NCBI GenBank assembly: GCA_022059125.1
Contig: JAEUWY010000016.1
Span: 496,001 to 560,000 of the forward strand
DNA length: 64,000 bases
Direction: 5' to 3'
From: Corynespora cassiicola
Taxonomy: Eukaryota; Ascomycota; Dothideomycetes; Pleosporales; Corynesporascaceae
Both the position numbers and the translations under genes were made by a program. Positions 54,769 through 64,000 of the stretch are shown here, in pieces (the stretch's first letter is position 1; each line of letters starts with the position of its first letter). The notes under the pieces were generated by a model. That model saw only the letters and a program-made list of their open reading frames with translations, did not search any database and was not told the DNA's origin.

Positions 54769-57700
54769 ATGAGCCTGTCGTCCTTCAAGCCGCAGTACAG
54801 GCTAGCTCCGCCGCGGGCCAGCACCCCGCCGCCGCCTGCCTACGAGCCGCTGTCGCCCGTCCTGCCCCCGGCCGACTCGACAGCAAACCCCGCCGCCGGC
54901 AATGATACACATGCGCTGCCTGCCCGCAGCCCTCGAGCAAACGGCCCTGCCGTGCCAGCCATGGCTCGCCCGGAGCCTGCTCGCCCGCAGCTGCAGCTGG
55001 CGCCGCCCGCCGCCACCTACGAGCAGCCCCCTCCGCTGCGCTCCGCTCCTCTCCCGCGACGGAACCCCCAGTACTCGCCCGCCCTGGGCTCGCCCATCGA
55101 GGCCCTCGCAAGCGCTGCCGTATCCTCTATACAAGCCAGCCCGGGCTACTTTGACCCTCCGCGCCGCCCGTCCCATGCTCCCCTCTCGCCCGCGACCGCT
55201 CTGCCCCTTCCGCACACCGAACGCGTGCCAAAACACGCCCCCGAGCCAGACCCGGCCTTCTCCTACAACGACCGCCCTACCAAGCGGGCGCGCACCGATG
55301 TCCCCTCGTCCCCGCACTATGGCCAGCGCTACTCGCGCCCGGCCACGAGCCACATTCCGGGCTGGTCCTACAACGTCGAGCAGATGGCAGACAACGGCGT
55401 GCGCATGTACCAGGACCACCGTGTCCCCGCCCCCTACCAGGAAGACTCCAGCTCAAAGCGCCTCTCCGACGCTCAATTGCTCCTCGACTTCCATCACTCC
55501 ATCAGCGCCTCCCCTTCGGCGCCTCCGCCTGCCGCCATGGCCAAGCGATGGAGCGTTTCCCACTCGGACCGTCCTGACCCGTATGCCGTGCAGTCCTTTG
55601 ACGTCAACAGCCCCTACTCGAGACCTTCGCATGCTCGCTACGTGGGCCCTCACTATGCCCATCCCTCAAACGACGCCCTAGACTTCAATTACAGGCCAGA
55701 GCCGAGCATGAAACTACTGACGGATAGGCATCCAAACGCGTCGGCTGTACAAACCCACACCCCACCCGAGGAAGGCCTGAGCGCGACACTCGCTGCTGCG
55801 GCAGAGGAGGCGAATGGCGTGGAGCCCGCAAAGCCCAAGAAGCACCAGGGATGGCCCAAGGGCAAGCCGCGGGGGCCTCGTGCAGGAGCATCTGGCAGCA
55901 AGAGGAAGAGGACCACACCCAAGCCCAAGAACACATCCGCTGGCGCGGCGTCAGGCGCCCCCGATCAGTTGCATTCGCCTCAAAGCCTTCCGGCCGAGCA
56001 ACACGACCCGTCTCGAACAGATGACGCGAACCCCTTGCCGACGCAGACACTCCCGTTGCGCGAACACGCGTCGCAAAATCGTCGCCATTCTTTTTCCAAT
56101 ACCGCGCCCGATCTACAAAACGCCGATGCATCCGCGACCATGCCGCGCGCTCAATCGGTACCTCTCGGTGCTAATATTGCCATGACACCTCCTGCCGAAC
56201 AGATCCCACAGCCATCAAACGACAGGAACGCCGCTGCAGGCCAGATCACAGTATGCGCTGGCTGCCACTCGTCGGATTCACATACTGTGCTTGGGGACGG
56301 AGAGCAATGGATCAGCTGCGACGGCTGCAAGGAATGGTATCACTTCGTCTGTGCTGGTTTCAAGAGCGAGAGGGAAGTACGCGACGTGGACAAGTTCTAC
56401 TGCCCGCCTTGCAGGCCCAAGTTTGGCGACACCACAAGTAAGTGAATGTACAAGCCTTCGGGCGAGCTTGTCTGACTGCGGCGCAGAGGTGCGGAAGTCT
56501 GGGCGAGCACACACGGCCGTGGACTACGCAGGTCTGAACGAGGGCATCTTGAAGACGTCTGACGACAATCCGGAGCACCACTACATTGCAGCCTTCAAGA
56601 ATAGCGACATAGAGTTCGCGCCAGAAAATTTCGCCCGCCTGCCACCCGAACTGATTACCGCAGACTTCCTCGAAAAGACCAACGGCTTCAAGGAGCCTAT
56701 TCTGATTCCTGCCACTCTAAACCCTCGGCCACGTTGTCCCGGCAGGACCTTTCCTGATCCCGACCCTACACAACCACAGCATGGTGACCCTAGCGAAGAA
56801 GCATTCGGGTACGAACTGGTGCCAGATGATGGCCAGGACAAGATGGACATGGTTATTCCCGAGGGCCTTACAGTCCGGCGCGTCGCTGAGCTTTATGGGC
56901 CCCAGGAGTTGGTCCCCGTCATCGACGTCAAGGCACAAGAGGGAGAGGACAGGAGATGGACCATGGCCAAGTGGGCAGACTACTACGAGCAGGAGGGCGA
57001 GAAGCCCGTCCGCAATGTCATCAGTCTTGAAGTCTCACGAAGTCGGCTAGGCAGATTGATCCGCCGCCCAAAAGCCGTGCGCGACATGGATCTTCAAGAC
57101 TCTGTCTGGCCAGAAGACGACAAAACGCCCCCTCCACCCGTTCAATTCTATTGCCTCATGTCTGTCGCAGACTGCTACACTGATTTCCACATCGACTTTG
57201 GCGGTTCGTCGGTGTACTATCATATTGTCAAGGGAAAGAAGGTCTTCTTCTTTATCCCGCCCACAAAGCAGAATCTGAAGAAGTACGAGGATTGGTGTCT
57301 ATCTCCAAGGCAGGGCCATGAGTTCCTAGGTCACCAGGTTAAGGACTGCTACCGGGTCGATCTGTACCCTGGAGACACCATGCTGATTCCATCAGGCTGG
57401 ATCCATGCCGTCTGGACTCCCGAGGATAGCTTGGTCATCGGAGGCAATTTTCTCACTCGCATCCACTACGGCATGCAAATCAAGGTCTTGGAAATCGAGA
57501 AGAACACAAAGGTGGCGACCAAGTTTCGCTACCCTTACTTTCAAAAGATCATGTGGCTCGCTGTATTGCGATATCTCGAGGATGATCCAGTGCCGCCGAC
57601 GGTGGAACAGCTTTTCCTGAGCGGTGGCCAGTTCGCAAGGGACGTTCCAACCTATTGCGAGCCAGACAAGTTTGGCCACAACTCACACCTCGGCCCACAA

Positions 57701-59412
57701 AACTATAACAGCCGTTACTACTCCAAGGCTGAACTTGACGCACTTCCTGATCTAGCCAACTACATCTGGAGAACAGTAATGATATCACTGGGTAGGATCG
57801 AGGGCATTACACAGACTGTTCGAAACGCAGTGACCAAGTCGATACCCAAAGGTCACGGGGAGCCGCTGGCGTTGGCTCGTCGCTTCGCCATGTGGATTGC
57901 TTGGAAGAGGGGGAACGAGAATCTTCCTCAGTGGGCGCACCCTGACGCTTCTCTGCCCGAGACGGCTGATGCAAGCGGCGAGAAGAAAATGAGCGCGGCG
58001 CAAGTGAAGAGGATGGAGCGTGAGGCGTGGAGTGAGGCTGTTCGGGCGACGGCCGAAAGGCAATCGACTAGGATCAAGGGAACCGATTCATTACCGCCAA
58101 ATGGCAGTCCAACAAATACACAAAGCACTCCTCCACAGCCTTTGACCGGCTTCCTGCGGCCAGCCACCGACTCGAGGCACATGACCACCCCCAAGACATC
58201 TCAGCTCGGCCCGAAGCGTATTGCATGCGACGCGTGCAGGAAGCGCAGAATACGCTGCAAGCACAAGGATGAGATCGTCGAGACATCCAAAGCAGCGAAT
58301 GGCATCAACGGAATGGGGACAATCGATCTTTCTGGTTCCTATGGCATCTCAGTAAAGCGACGCCAAAATGAGAGCTCAGTCCCTTCATTTGGCACAAACA
58401 TGAACTCATCCGACGGTGCTGCTGTAGTCAACGGCGGCCCTTTATTGGCGGACGTCAACTCGGATCCTTATGCTCTAAAATCTGGTCGAGTCAAGGCCTG
58501 TGCGGATTGCCGAAAGAGCAAGGTAAGAGCAAGCACTCTCAGCCAACCATGAGTTACCATCTAACGCTTACACAGAGGCGGTGCATACACGACGAATTCG
58601 GCAATGTGGATCCGGTCAAGGCGAACGAGGTTCCTATTCCGAGAGGCTCTGCATCCAAGAAACGGCGTATCAGTGATGTTGAACCCGAAACCACTGGTCG
58701 GAAGGTGAAGAAAGAATCTATTGGTGATGCTACGGTGATGAATGGAGATGCACATCTGCAACATGCCTTTTCGACTCCATCGCGCAAGAGCGGTTCCGGG
58801 GAGCTCCAGGGCATCGCCTACGCCGCTCAGATGGCCATAGGTCGAGCACCACCGGAAACACCTGCAAACATCGACCCAGCTTTGCAGTCCTATGAGCACA
58901 TTCACGGGCAACCGCCTCACCGAGACGCAGTCATCTCATCCATCGAGAATCCTTCCAATGGAAGCCCCATGCAGGGTGTTGAACAGACCCCGCGGAGCGA
59001 GCCTCATGGACCCAGCGTGGAGCCTCTTACGCCAGGACCGATACCCATGAATATTCAAAACGAGCCAAGTGGTATCATGATGGACCCATCCTCTCCGCTG
59101 TCACTCCCTGCTCAGAGCGTTTCGCCCGCAGGTATCCATGTACCTGGACCAGCTCCACCAATCACCCCAATTGCACCACGCTCTTCGACTGGGCCAAAGA
59201 CGAGTCAGACGCCGCGGCCCTTGAACAGGAAGAGTAATACTCCGAAAACACCAGGGGGGAAAAAGGACACAATCAAGACGGAGCCACGAACAGAATCCAA
59301 GGCACGCGCTCTGTCATCGACTATAGGTGAAAAAGAAGAGGACATGGCAAGTCTCGCCCTCGCCCTCAAACTGCAGATGGAGGAACATGGCCTCCGGAGG
59401 AGGAGCAAGTAA
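54769..59412 (+). CDS. PHD-JmjC histone lysine demethylase (JHD1/KDM2-type) with split zinc-cluster motif
   Basis: Three exons, 54769-56437, 56487-58522 and 58576-59412; 1,513 residues. The 490-residue Pro/Ser-rich N-terminus contains an AT-hook-like WPKGKPRGPRAG. PHD finger: 496-548 (CAGC...CDGCKEWYHFVC...CPPC). The JmjC domain has Fe(II) ligands H791 and D793 (DFHIDFGGSSVYYHIVKGKK) and H863 (SGWIHAVW), with K805 for 2-oxoglutarate; this order and the TDFHIDFGG signature match KDM2/Jhd1, which removes H3K36 methylation. All catalytic residues are present. C-terminal to it are two CX2CX6C motifs, CDACRKRRIRC (1137-1147) and CADCRKSKRRC (1228-1238), each like half of a fungal Zn(II)2Cys6 cluster; intron 2 falls within the second. 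Introns are 49 and 53 nt. Substrate is inferred from family. Confidence 0.9.
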
Positions 59413-60347
59413 AAAAGTCATCAAGTCAATCATTGCATTCGTTTTTTTTTTCCTTTTGTGGCTTGCGTACGGTCCGTTTGCAATATCGGAGTTGGGTCTT
59501 AGTTCCATCAGTGGTCTTCAACCAGACCAGGACGGCATGGCGTTTATGGGTCGCACTGATACCCGTGCACATATCTGAGGATCTCTGCATTACGGTAAAT
59601 TCATTATCTTAGTCGGACTTTTCTTGCTTTTATTTGGCTTGCTTTGGTGGGTAATCGGGCGTTAGGAATGGTGGGAGCCAACATGAGGCTGAACAGAGCT
59701 ACCATGGACCGGGCCGGACTTAGTGTGCTGAGCATGCACTTGTTTTATTAGGCGGATTCTTATTGCTGAAATACACTCAGGCCACATGTTCGCATCAGTG
59801 ACCAACATCGTGATGAGGCGCGGGACTGGTGTGTCATCGAAGCCGGCCGTGTCATGTGCCCTTTTGAGACTCGAGGTCATCTAAGACATGGCAGCTTATG
59901 CACGCGCATCACCCAAACCACCGACTTCAGTCACTTGGTCGTTATATCAAGGGCAGTGTTCTCAACTTTTGTTCGGCCGCACCGTCATCAGAGGACTTTG
60001 TCTTAAAATGTGGAGGCTACACAGGAGCGCGTGTAAAGTTGGACATGAGCGTGATGACTTCAACGTGATGGCCGACGGGGAGGTATAACCACGACATGGC
60101 GCCCGCTAAGAGCTACAGCTCGTTCGAATGCACCGTGTCTTTGAGTTCAAATGTTACGCACTGCCTAAAGTTTAACTTGGACATTTTTTGCATCTCTGTT
60201 ACCAAATGCCCATCCGAGACCAATATCCAAGCTATCCTCCAAAACCACCGGCTTGCTACACTCCCTTTTCATTCTCAAAGTATCACCGCCTTGCTCCACC
60301 AGCCAGGCTCAGGCCACTTCCATCGCGGCTCGACTACGACGGCAGAC
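59413..60347. other. Intergenic region between the JmjC gene and the His-rich gene
   Basis: About 935 bp. The JmjC 3' flank has a T-rich CGTTTTTTTTTTCC run near 59440. An ATG at 60096 is in frame with the His-rich gene and could extend it by 84 residues. No other gene seen. Confidence 0.45.
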
Positions 60348-60989
60348 ATGTGCTGGATCACCCTAACACCCGCCAAAGCCAAACGCAAGCACCCCGATCA
60401 TCACCATCACCATTCAGACCATGGATCGTCTGTGGAAGAGCTCGTTCGAGTACGTCGCGACGCGTCTAGTTCACGGTTCTCGAAGGTGCGCATCGTGATT
60501 CCGAACTCTACCATTTCGGAGCACCCCCATCATCACCCTCATCTACATCCACACTTGCATACTGGACACCATCATCACCCACACCTCCACCCGCTACATA
60601 TGCATCCTGTTCATGACCACCACCATCACCATCATCATCGCACGGGTAAATTGCACGGCTCCGGTCGGAAACGCTGCCCTGCGCCTCCACCCCCTCCACC
60701 TTCTCGCAGCCCGTCGTCGTGCCCCTCGCCAAAGGAGCCGATATACAGAACGCAGATCGTGGAGCCCCGCACACAAGAGATCCGAGAAACTACCCGGATT
60801 GCACTGAGGCAGGCTCGTCCAGAGAGGGGGAGGCTTCGGAGAGTGGCCGGGTACGAAGTCCTTGGAGGGGAAGTACCTTGGAGTTGGGACTGTGTATCAA
60901 GTGTTGCTGGGAGCGGAACGAGTAAGGGAACAAAGAAAGGTGGCGGGCTAAACTATCCTCCGTTTGGAAGCTCGGGAAGCTGGATGTAA
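60348..60989 (+). CDS. Histidine-rich protein of unknown function
   Basis: 213 residues from ATG 60348 (MCWITLTPAKAKRK); an upstream in-frame ATG at 60096 would give 297 residues, but its extra part looks like translated leader. Two His blocks stand out: residues 15-25 (HPDHHHHHSDH) and 59-97, in which more than half the residues are His, including a run of seven. Between them, VEELVRVRRD and KVRIVIPNST look like ordinary protein. A poly-Pro run, then a basic helical stretch (EIRETTRIALRQARPERGR) and a Gly-rich end follow. Such blocks can bind zinc or nickel, but no family is recognised. Codon repetition (CAC/CAT) is expected from the repeats. Tandem with PRE2. Confidence 0.5.
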   Translation: MCWITLTPAKAKRKHPDHHHHHSDHGSSVEELVRVRRDASSSRFSKVRIVIPNSTISEHPHHHPHLHPHLHTGHHHHPHLHPLHMHPVHDHHHHHHHRTGKLHGSGRKRCPAPPPPPPSRSPSSCPSPKEPIYRTQIVEPRTQEIRETTRIALRQARPERGRLRRVAGYEVLGGEVPWSWDCVSSVAGSGTSKGTKKGGGLNYPPFGSSGSWM

Positions 60990-61452
60990 TACCTTGTACT
61001 CTTCTCATGGCGAGGGACTCGGAGTCTTGGGACCTGGGAGTCTTGCTTCAATTGATTGTGGGGATTCTGGCAGGGAAGTAATGATGTGGTGCAGACACCG
61101 CTGTGCTCGATATTTTCCTATGTATTTAATGACTATAATGATCTCGTCTTAAGCATGGCCAACTTGTTTTATTCGCGTGTTGCGTGGTTTCCGAGATGGT
61201 GCAAGCTGGCTAACGCAACTGCGAATGGAGTGAGGTTGGGATAGAGGGGCGGCCAACCAGTGGAGGCAGCAGCTTGACGCGACCGTGCCAAGACCGGCGA
61301 CACAGCTCGCCCGGAGCTCCATCGCAGCCGTCGACTATCATCACCACGCCCAACTGCCACCCCGCCTCCACGACTGCTCCATCCCACCTTCGATCCTTCT
61401 TCCACACCTCTCCCATCATATCGAACGCACAGACACCCACACACCTTCAGCC
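60990..61452. promoter_or_regulatory. Upstream region of PRE2
   Basis: 463 bp. The last 180 bp are C-rich with CCACCCC and CCACGACTGCTCC, typical of a fungal housekeeping leader. No proteasome box (GGTGGCAAA) is visible. Confidence 0.45.
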
Positions 61453-62430
61453 ATGGACTCGTTAGTGGCGCAATACTCCCAGCCAGCCTACTCGGAGGAG
61501 GGCCAGTCGCAGGAGGAGCAGTTGGAACTCTACCAGGCAACCCCAGAGCTGTCGCTCAAGTTTGCTCTCCCTCCTGTAGCCCAGTCTTCTTCATGGCTCC
61601 GAGCAATGACGGACGACTACTCGAACCCAAACTGTCCCATCAAGATCGCCCACGGTACCACGACACTCGCATTCCGCTTCAAGGGCGGCATCATTGTGGC
61701 TACCGACTCTCGCGCAACGGCGGGCAACTGGATAGCCAGTCAGACGGTGAAGAAGGTCATCGAGATCAACAACTGCCTGTTGGGAACCATGGCCGGTGGT
61801 GCTGCTGTACGTCTCTTCTCCCCGCCCCTCGCACATATACCGCATCCATGACGGGGCACATGCTGACTTCTCGGACAGGACTGCCAGTACTGGCTCGCAT
61901 ACCTAGGCATGCAGTGCCGCCTCCACGAGCTCCGCCACAAGCGCCGCATCTCGGTCGCCGCAGCCTCCAAGATCCTCGCCAACCTCGTCTACTCATACAA
62001 GGGCATGGGCTTGAGTATGGTACGGATATTCCCTAAAGATATTGCAGGATCCATTTGCTAACGTGTGGTCAAGGGCACCATGTGTGCTGGTGTAACTCCC
62101 CAGGAAGGTCCCGCTCTCTACTACATTGACAGCGACGGCACGCGTCTCGCCGGCAACCTGTTTTGTGTCGGCTCCGGTCAGACGTTCGCATACGGTGTGC
62201 TGGACGCAAACTACAAGTACGATCTTTCGGATGAGGACGCGCTCGAGCTCGGTCGCCGGAGTATCCTCGCCGCTACCCACCGTGACGCCTACTCTGGTGG
62301 TTTCATCAACCTATACCACGTCAAGGAAGACGGCTGGGTCAAACACGGCTTCAACGACACGAACCCCATCTTCTGGGAGACTAAGCTGTCCAAGGGCGAG
62401 TTCTCCAATGTTACGGCTGATTTGGAGTAA
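61453..62430 (+). CDS. PRE2: 20S proteasome subunit beta type-5 (chymotrypsin-like)
   Basis: Three exons, 61453-61806, 61879-62019 and 62074-62430; 283 residues. Beta5 carries the chymotrypsin-like active site of the proteasome. A 68-residue propeptide ends at ...KIAHG, and mature Thr1 (T69 here) starts [30 protein letters not shown] carries the catalytic Asp17 and Lys33 region. [20 protein letters not shown] spans the first splice junction, and [23 protein letters not shown] the second. Both introns (72 and 54 nt) are phase 0 with GTACG donors. Length matches yeast Pre2 (287). Convergent with the RED-like gene, 200 bp apart. Confidence 0.96.
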
Positions 62431-62630
62431 AGGAGCGTGGCAGAGACATCACAATGATGAAAGAGGGTGAACATGAATCAAGCTGGTTTTGGGGCAGCTG
62501 AAGCTGCAGTGTAGCTTCAACCTCTGTAATGCATAGATTCCTCTCTCGGAGGAAGCCACATGAAATGAATTCTGACGCTACCATTTTCATGTTCCCTTAG
62601 CCACGGTTAGACGTGCTGTTCGGGTGCCAG

Positions 62631-64000
62631 TTAGCCCAATGGCTTCTTCTCCCGCTGTCGCTCCATAGCCTTCATCACATGCTCCACGTTGTTCTTATCT
62701 ACCTTCTTCTTTTTCGGTCCTCGTTTTCTCTTCTTAGCTCCTCTTTCGCCTTCGTCGCCCTCATTGTCCTCAGCACCAATGCCCTTCCACTCCGAAAATT
62801 TGACCTTTTCGCCATCACGCTCCATATCGTCGGCGTCCTCGAATCGAGAGCCGCCAAAGTCCATGTCCATGTCCTCCATGTCGCGATCATGGGCCGTAAG
62901 CTTGGCGGCGCGCTTCCGAAGACGAGCTTCTTCCGAATCGTCGTTTTGGAGAAGCGAAGAATTCGGATCCAGAGTGCGGACCTTCTTAAGTGCTGCCATG
63001 ACCGTGGCATCGGCAGATGACACGTTGGCTGGCTCTTTGGCAGAGGTAGTACCTCCTGAGGTGGCTGCAAACCAGTCTCGTTTGCTTGAAGGTTGCGCAG
63101 AAGCGGTTGGCTCTGGTAGTGTTAGTGCAGTGGTAGGCGCTGGGCTGCTCTCTTCTCCTGACTCCGAGGCTGCGCGCTTCTGTGGGGGACTATGTACAAC
63201 GAACTTGGATTCAGCCTGGTCCATTTGTGCCTTGGCAGATGCCTCTCCATCCTCCTCAGACGAGGAGTCGCTGTCGTCTTCATCGTCTAGGTTGGCCAGT
63301 GGATTGTAGGTAGAACCTACGCCCTCAAAGATGTCGTCATCATCCTCGGAGTCTTTTTTCTCAGGTTCCTCTTCCTTTGGTGCATTGGGGATCTTCACTG
63401 GATTTTTAGGGTCATCCAGATCATAGCGTACCTCCGGTTCTGTTTCTTCTTTCTTCTGCTTTCTCACCTTGCGCTTCTCTTTGCCGTCTGGACCCGTGAT
63501 AATCAGGACCTCCCTTCCTTGTGAGTCAATCTCCAATCTCGAATTGTCTCCCAAGGAAGTAACTTTGCGGAATCGAGGCCCCAGGGCAGGGTATCTCTTC
63601 TCGTGCTCCGCCGCCGCGGCCTCGGCGGCTGCTTTCCTTTGCGCCTTGAGCTCCGCCAAAATATCATTTCGCGAGCGTTTCACTCCGGCTACAGGTGCAG
63701 GAGCGGATGCCGCGGGCGCCATCTCGCTATTCTTCTCCGCCTTCTCCCTGACTATACGTCCGACTTCCTGGTTCTCGAGTTCTTCCAGTTGTTGGTCGAT
63801 GTCATCTTCCCCCTCCCCTTCTGCAGACGTGCCACTGAGAACATCTTCACCCCTGCGGATTCGTTCCAATAGCTTCCTATCCAGACCTTTGACCAAATGC
63901 GTAGTATTAAGGTCTCCCGCTGTGAGCTCTTGCACGAGCTTGTGGAAGGTTTCCCGATCAAGCTCTCCCTTCTTCACAGACTCTTCCAGGTTTTTTATTC
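62631..64000 (-). CDS. RED/IK-like spliceosomal protein, 5' end outside window
   Basis: At least 456 residues; the frame stays open to the right edge, so the N-terminus is missing. The visible start, IKNLEESVKKGELDRETFHKLVQELTAGDLNTTHLVKGLDRKLLERIRRGEDV, resembles the RED-like N-terminal domain that in human IK/RED binds SMU1 in the B-complex spliceosome. The rest is charged and disordered: RKVRKQKKEE, EEEPEKKDSEDDDDIF, KFVVHSPPQKR, then DMDMDFGGSRFEDADDMERDGEK and a strongly basic GAKKRKRGPKKKKVDKNN nuclear signal near the end (EHVMKAMERQREKK). The assignment rests mainly on the first 60 residues and the overall pattern. No intron is seen in the part present. Confidence 0.7.
   Translation of the reverse strand, partial: IKNLEESVKKGELDRETFHKLVQELTAGDLNTTHLVKGLDRKLLERIRRGEDVLSGTSAEGEGEDDIDQQLEELENQEVGRIVREKAEKNSEMAPAASAPAPVAGVKRSRNDILAELKAQRKAAAEAAAAEHEKRYPALGPRFRKVTSLGDNSRLEIDSQGREVLIITGPDGKEKRKVRKQKKEETEPEVRYDLDDPKNPVKIPNAPKEEEPEKKDSEDDDDIFEGVGSTYNPLANLDDEDDSDSSSEEDGEASAKAQMDQAESKFVVHSPPQKRAASESGEESSPAPTTALTLPEPTASAQPSSKRDWFAATSGGTTSAKEPANVSSADATVMAALKKVRTLDPNSSLLQNDDSEEARLRKRAAKLTAHDRDMEDMDMDFGGSRFEDADDMERDGEKVKFSEWKGIGAEDNEGDEGERGAKKRKRGPKKKKVDKNNVEHVMKAMERQREKKPLG

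Overview
This window is nuclear DNA of a filamentous ascomycete (Pezizomycotina; a dothideomycete is my guess, not shown). The evidence is protein-coding genes interrupted by very short introns (mostly 47-111 nt, GT...AG, with CTAAC/CTGAC-like branch points), lack of operons, genes on both strands, and fungal-specific protein architectures (NUM1/ApsA-type PH protein, HxxHC UstYa-like proteins, a JHD1-type demethylase with fungal zinc-cluster motifs). I see no rRNA, tRNA, transposon, CRISPR array or bacterial-type gene.

Left edge (1-2.6 kb): AT-rich and different from the rest. It carries the 3' end of one and a complete copy of a second UstYa-like (DUF3328-related) HxxHC protein gene, the sort of oxidase-like genes that sit in fungal secondary-metabolite or RiPP clusters. 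From 2.9 kb on, the window is mostly conserved housekeeping genes.

2.9-16.3 kb: MAD1 spindle checkpoint (+); PPM1 leucine carboxyl methyltransferase (-) divergent from RPB5 RNA polymerase subunit (+); a peroxisomal 4-coumarate-CoA-ligase-like enzyme ending in SKL (-) divergent from a 3-hydroxyacyl-CoA dehydrogenase/lambda-crystallin family enzyme (+); and a NUM1/ApsA cortical anchor (-). A 3.6 kb gene desert follows.

19.9-32.9 kb: CNS1 Hsp90 co-chaperone (+), an F-box-like nuclear protein (-), mitochondrial serine hydroxymethyltransferase (+, five exons), a candidate 57-residue membrane microprotein (+) and a large Ser/Pro/Ala-rich single-pass membrane protein (-). Microsatellites crowd the spacers.

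34.0-49.8 kb: a conserved protein of unknown function (+), a secreted cupin lacking one usual metal ligand (-), PMR1 Ca/Mn P-type ATPase (-), RAD21/SCC1 cohesin kleisin (+), SUA5 threonylcarbamoyl-AMP synthase (+), and a kelch-type single-pass membrane protein (-).

51.0-64.0 kb: a secreted Ser/Thr/Pro-rich protein (+, model tentative), SF3B6/p14 spliceosome subunit (-, five tiny exons), a 1,513-residue PHD-JmjC demethylase with a split zinc-cluster motif (+), a histidine-rich protein (+), PRE2 proteasome beta5 (+) and the 3' part of a RED/IK-like splicing protein (-) running off the right edge. The genes do not form one pathway; the only neighbour pairs that hint at shared work are the two UstYa-like genes and the acyl-CoA ligase/dehydrogenase divergent pair.

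All intron positions were read by eye from splice signals and preserved reading frame. No transcript or database evidence was available.
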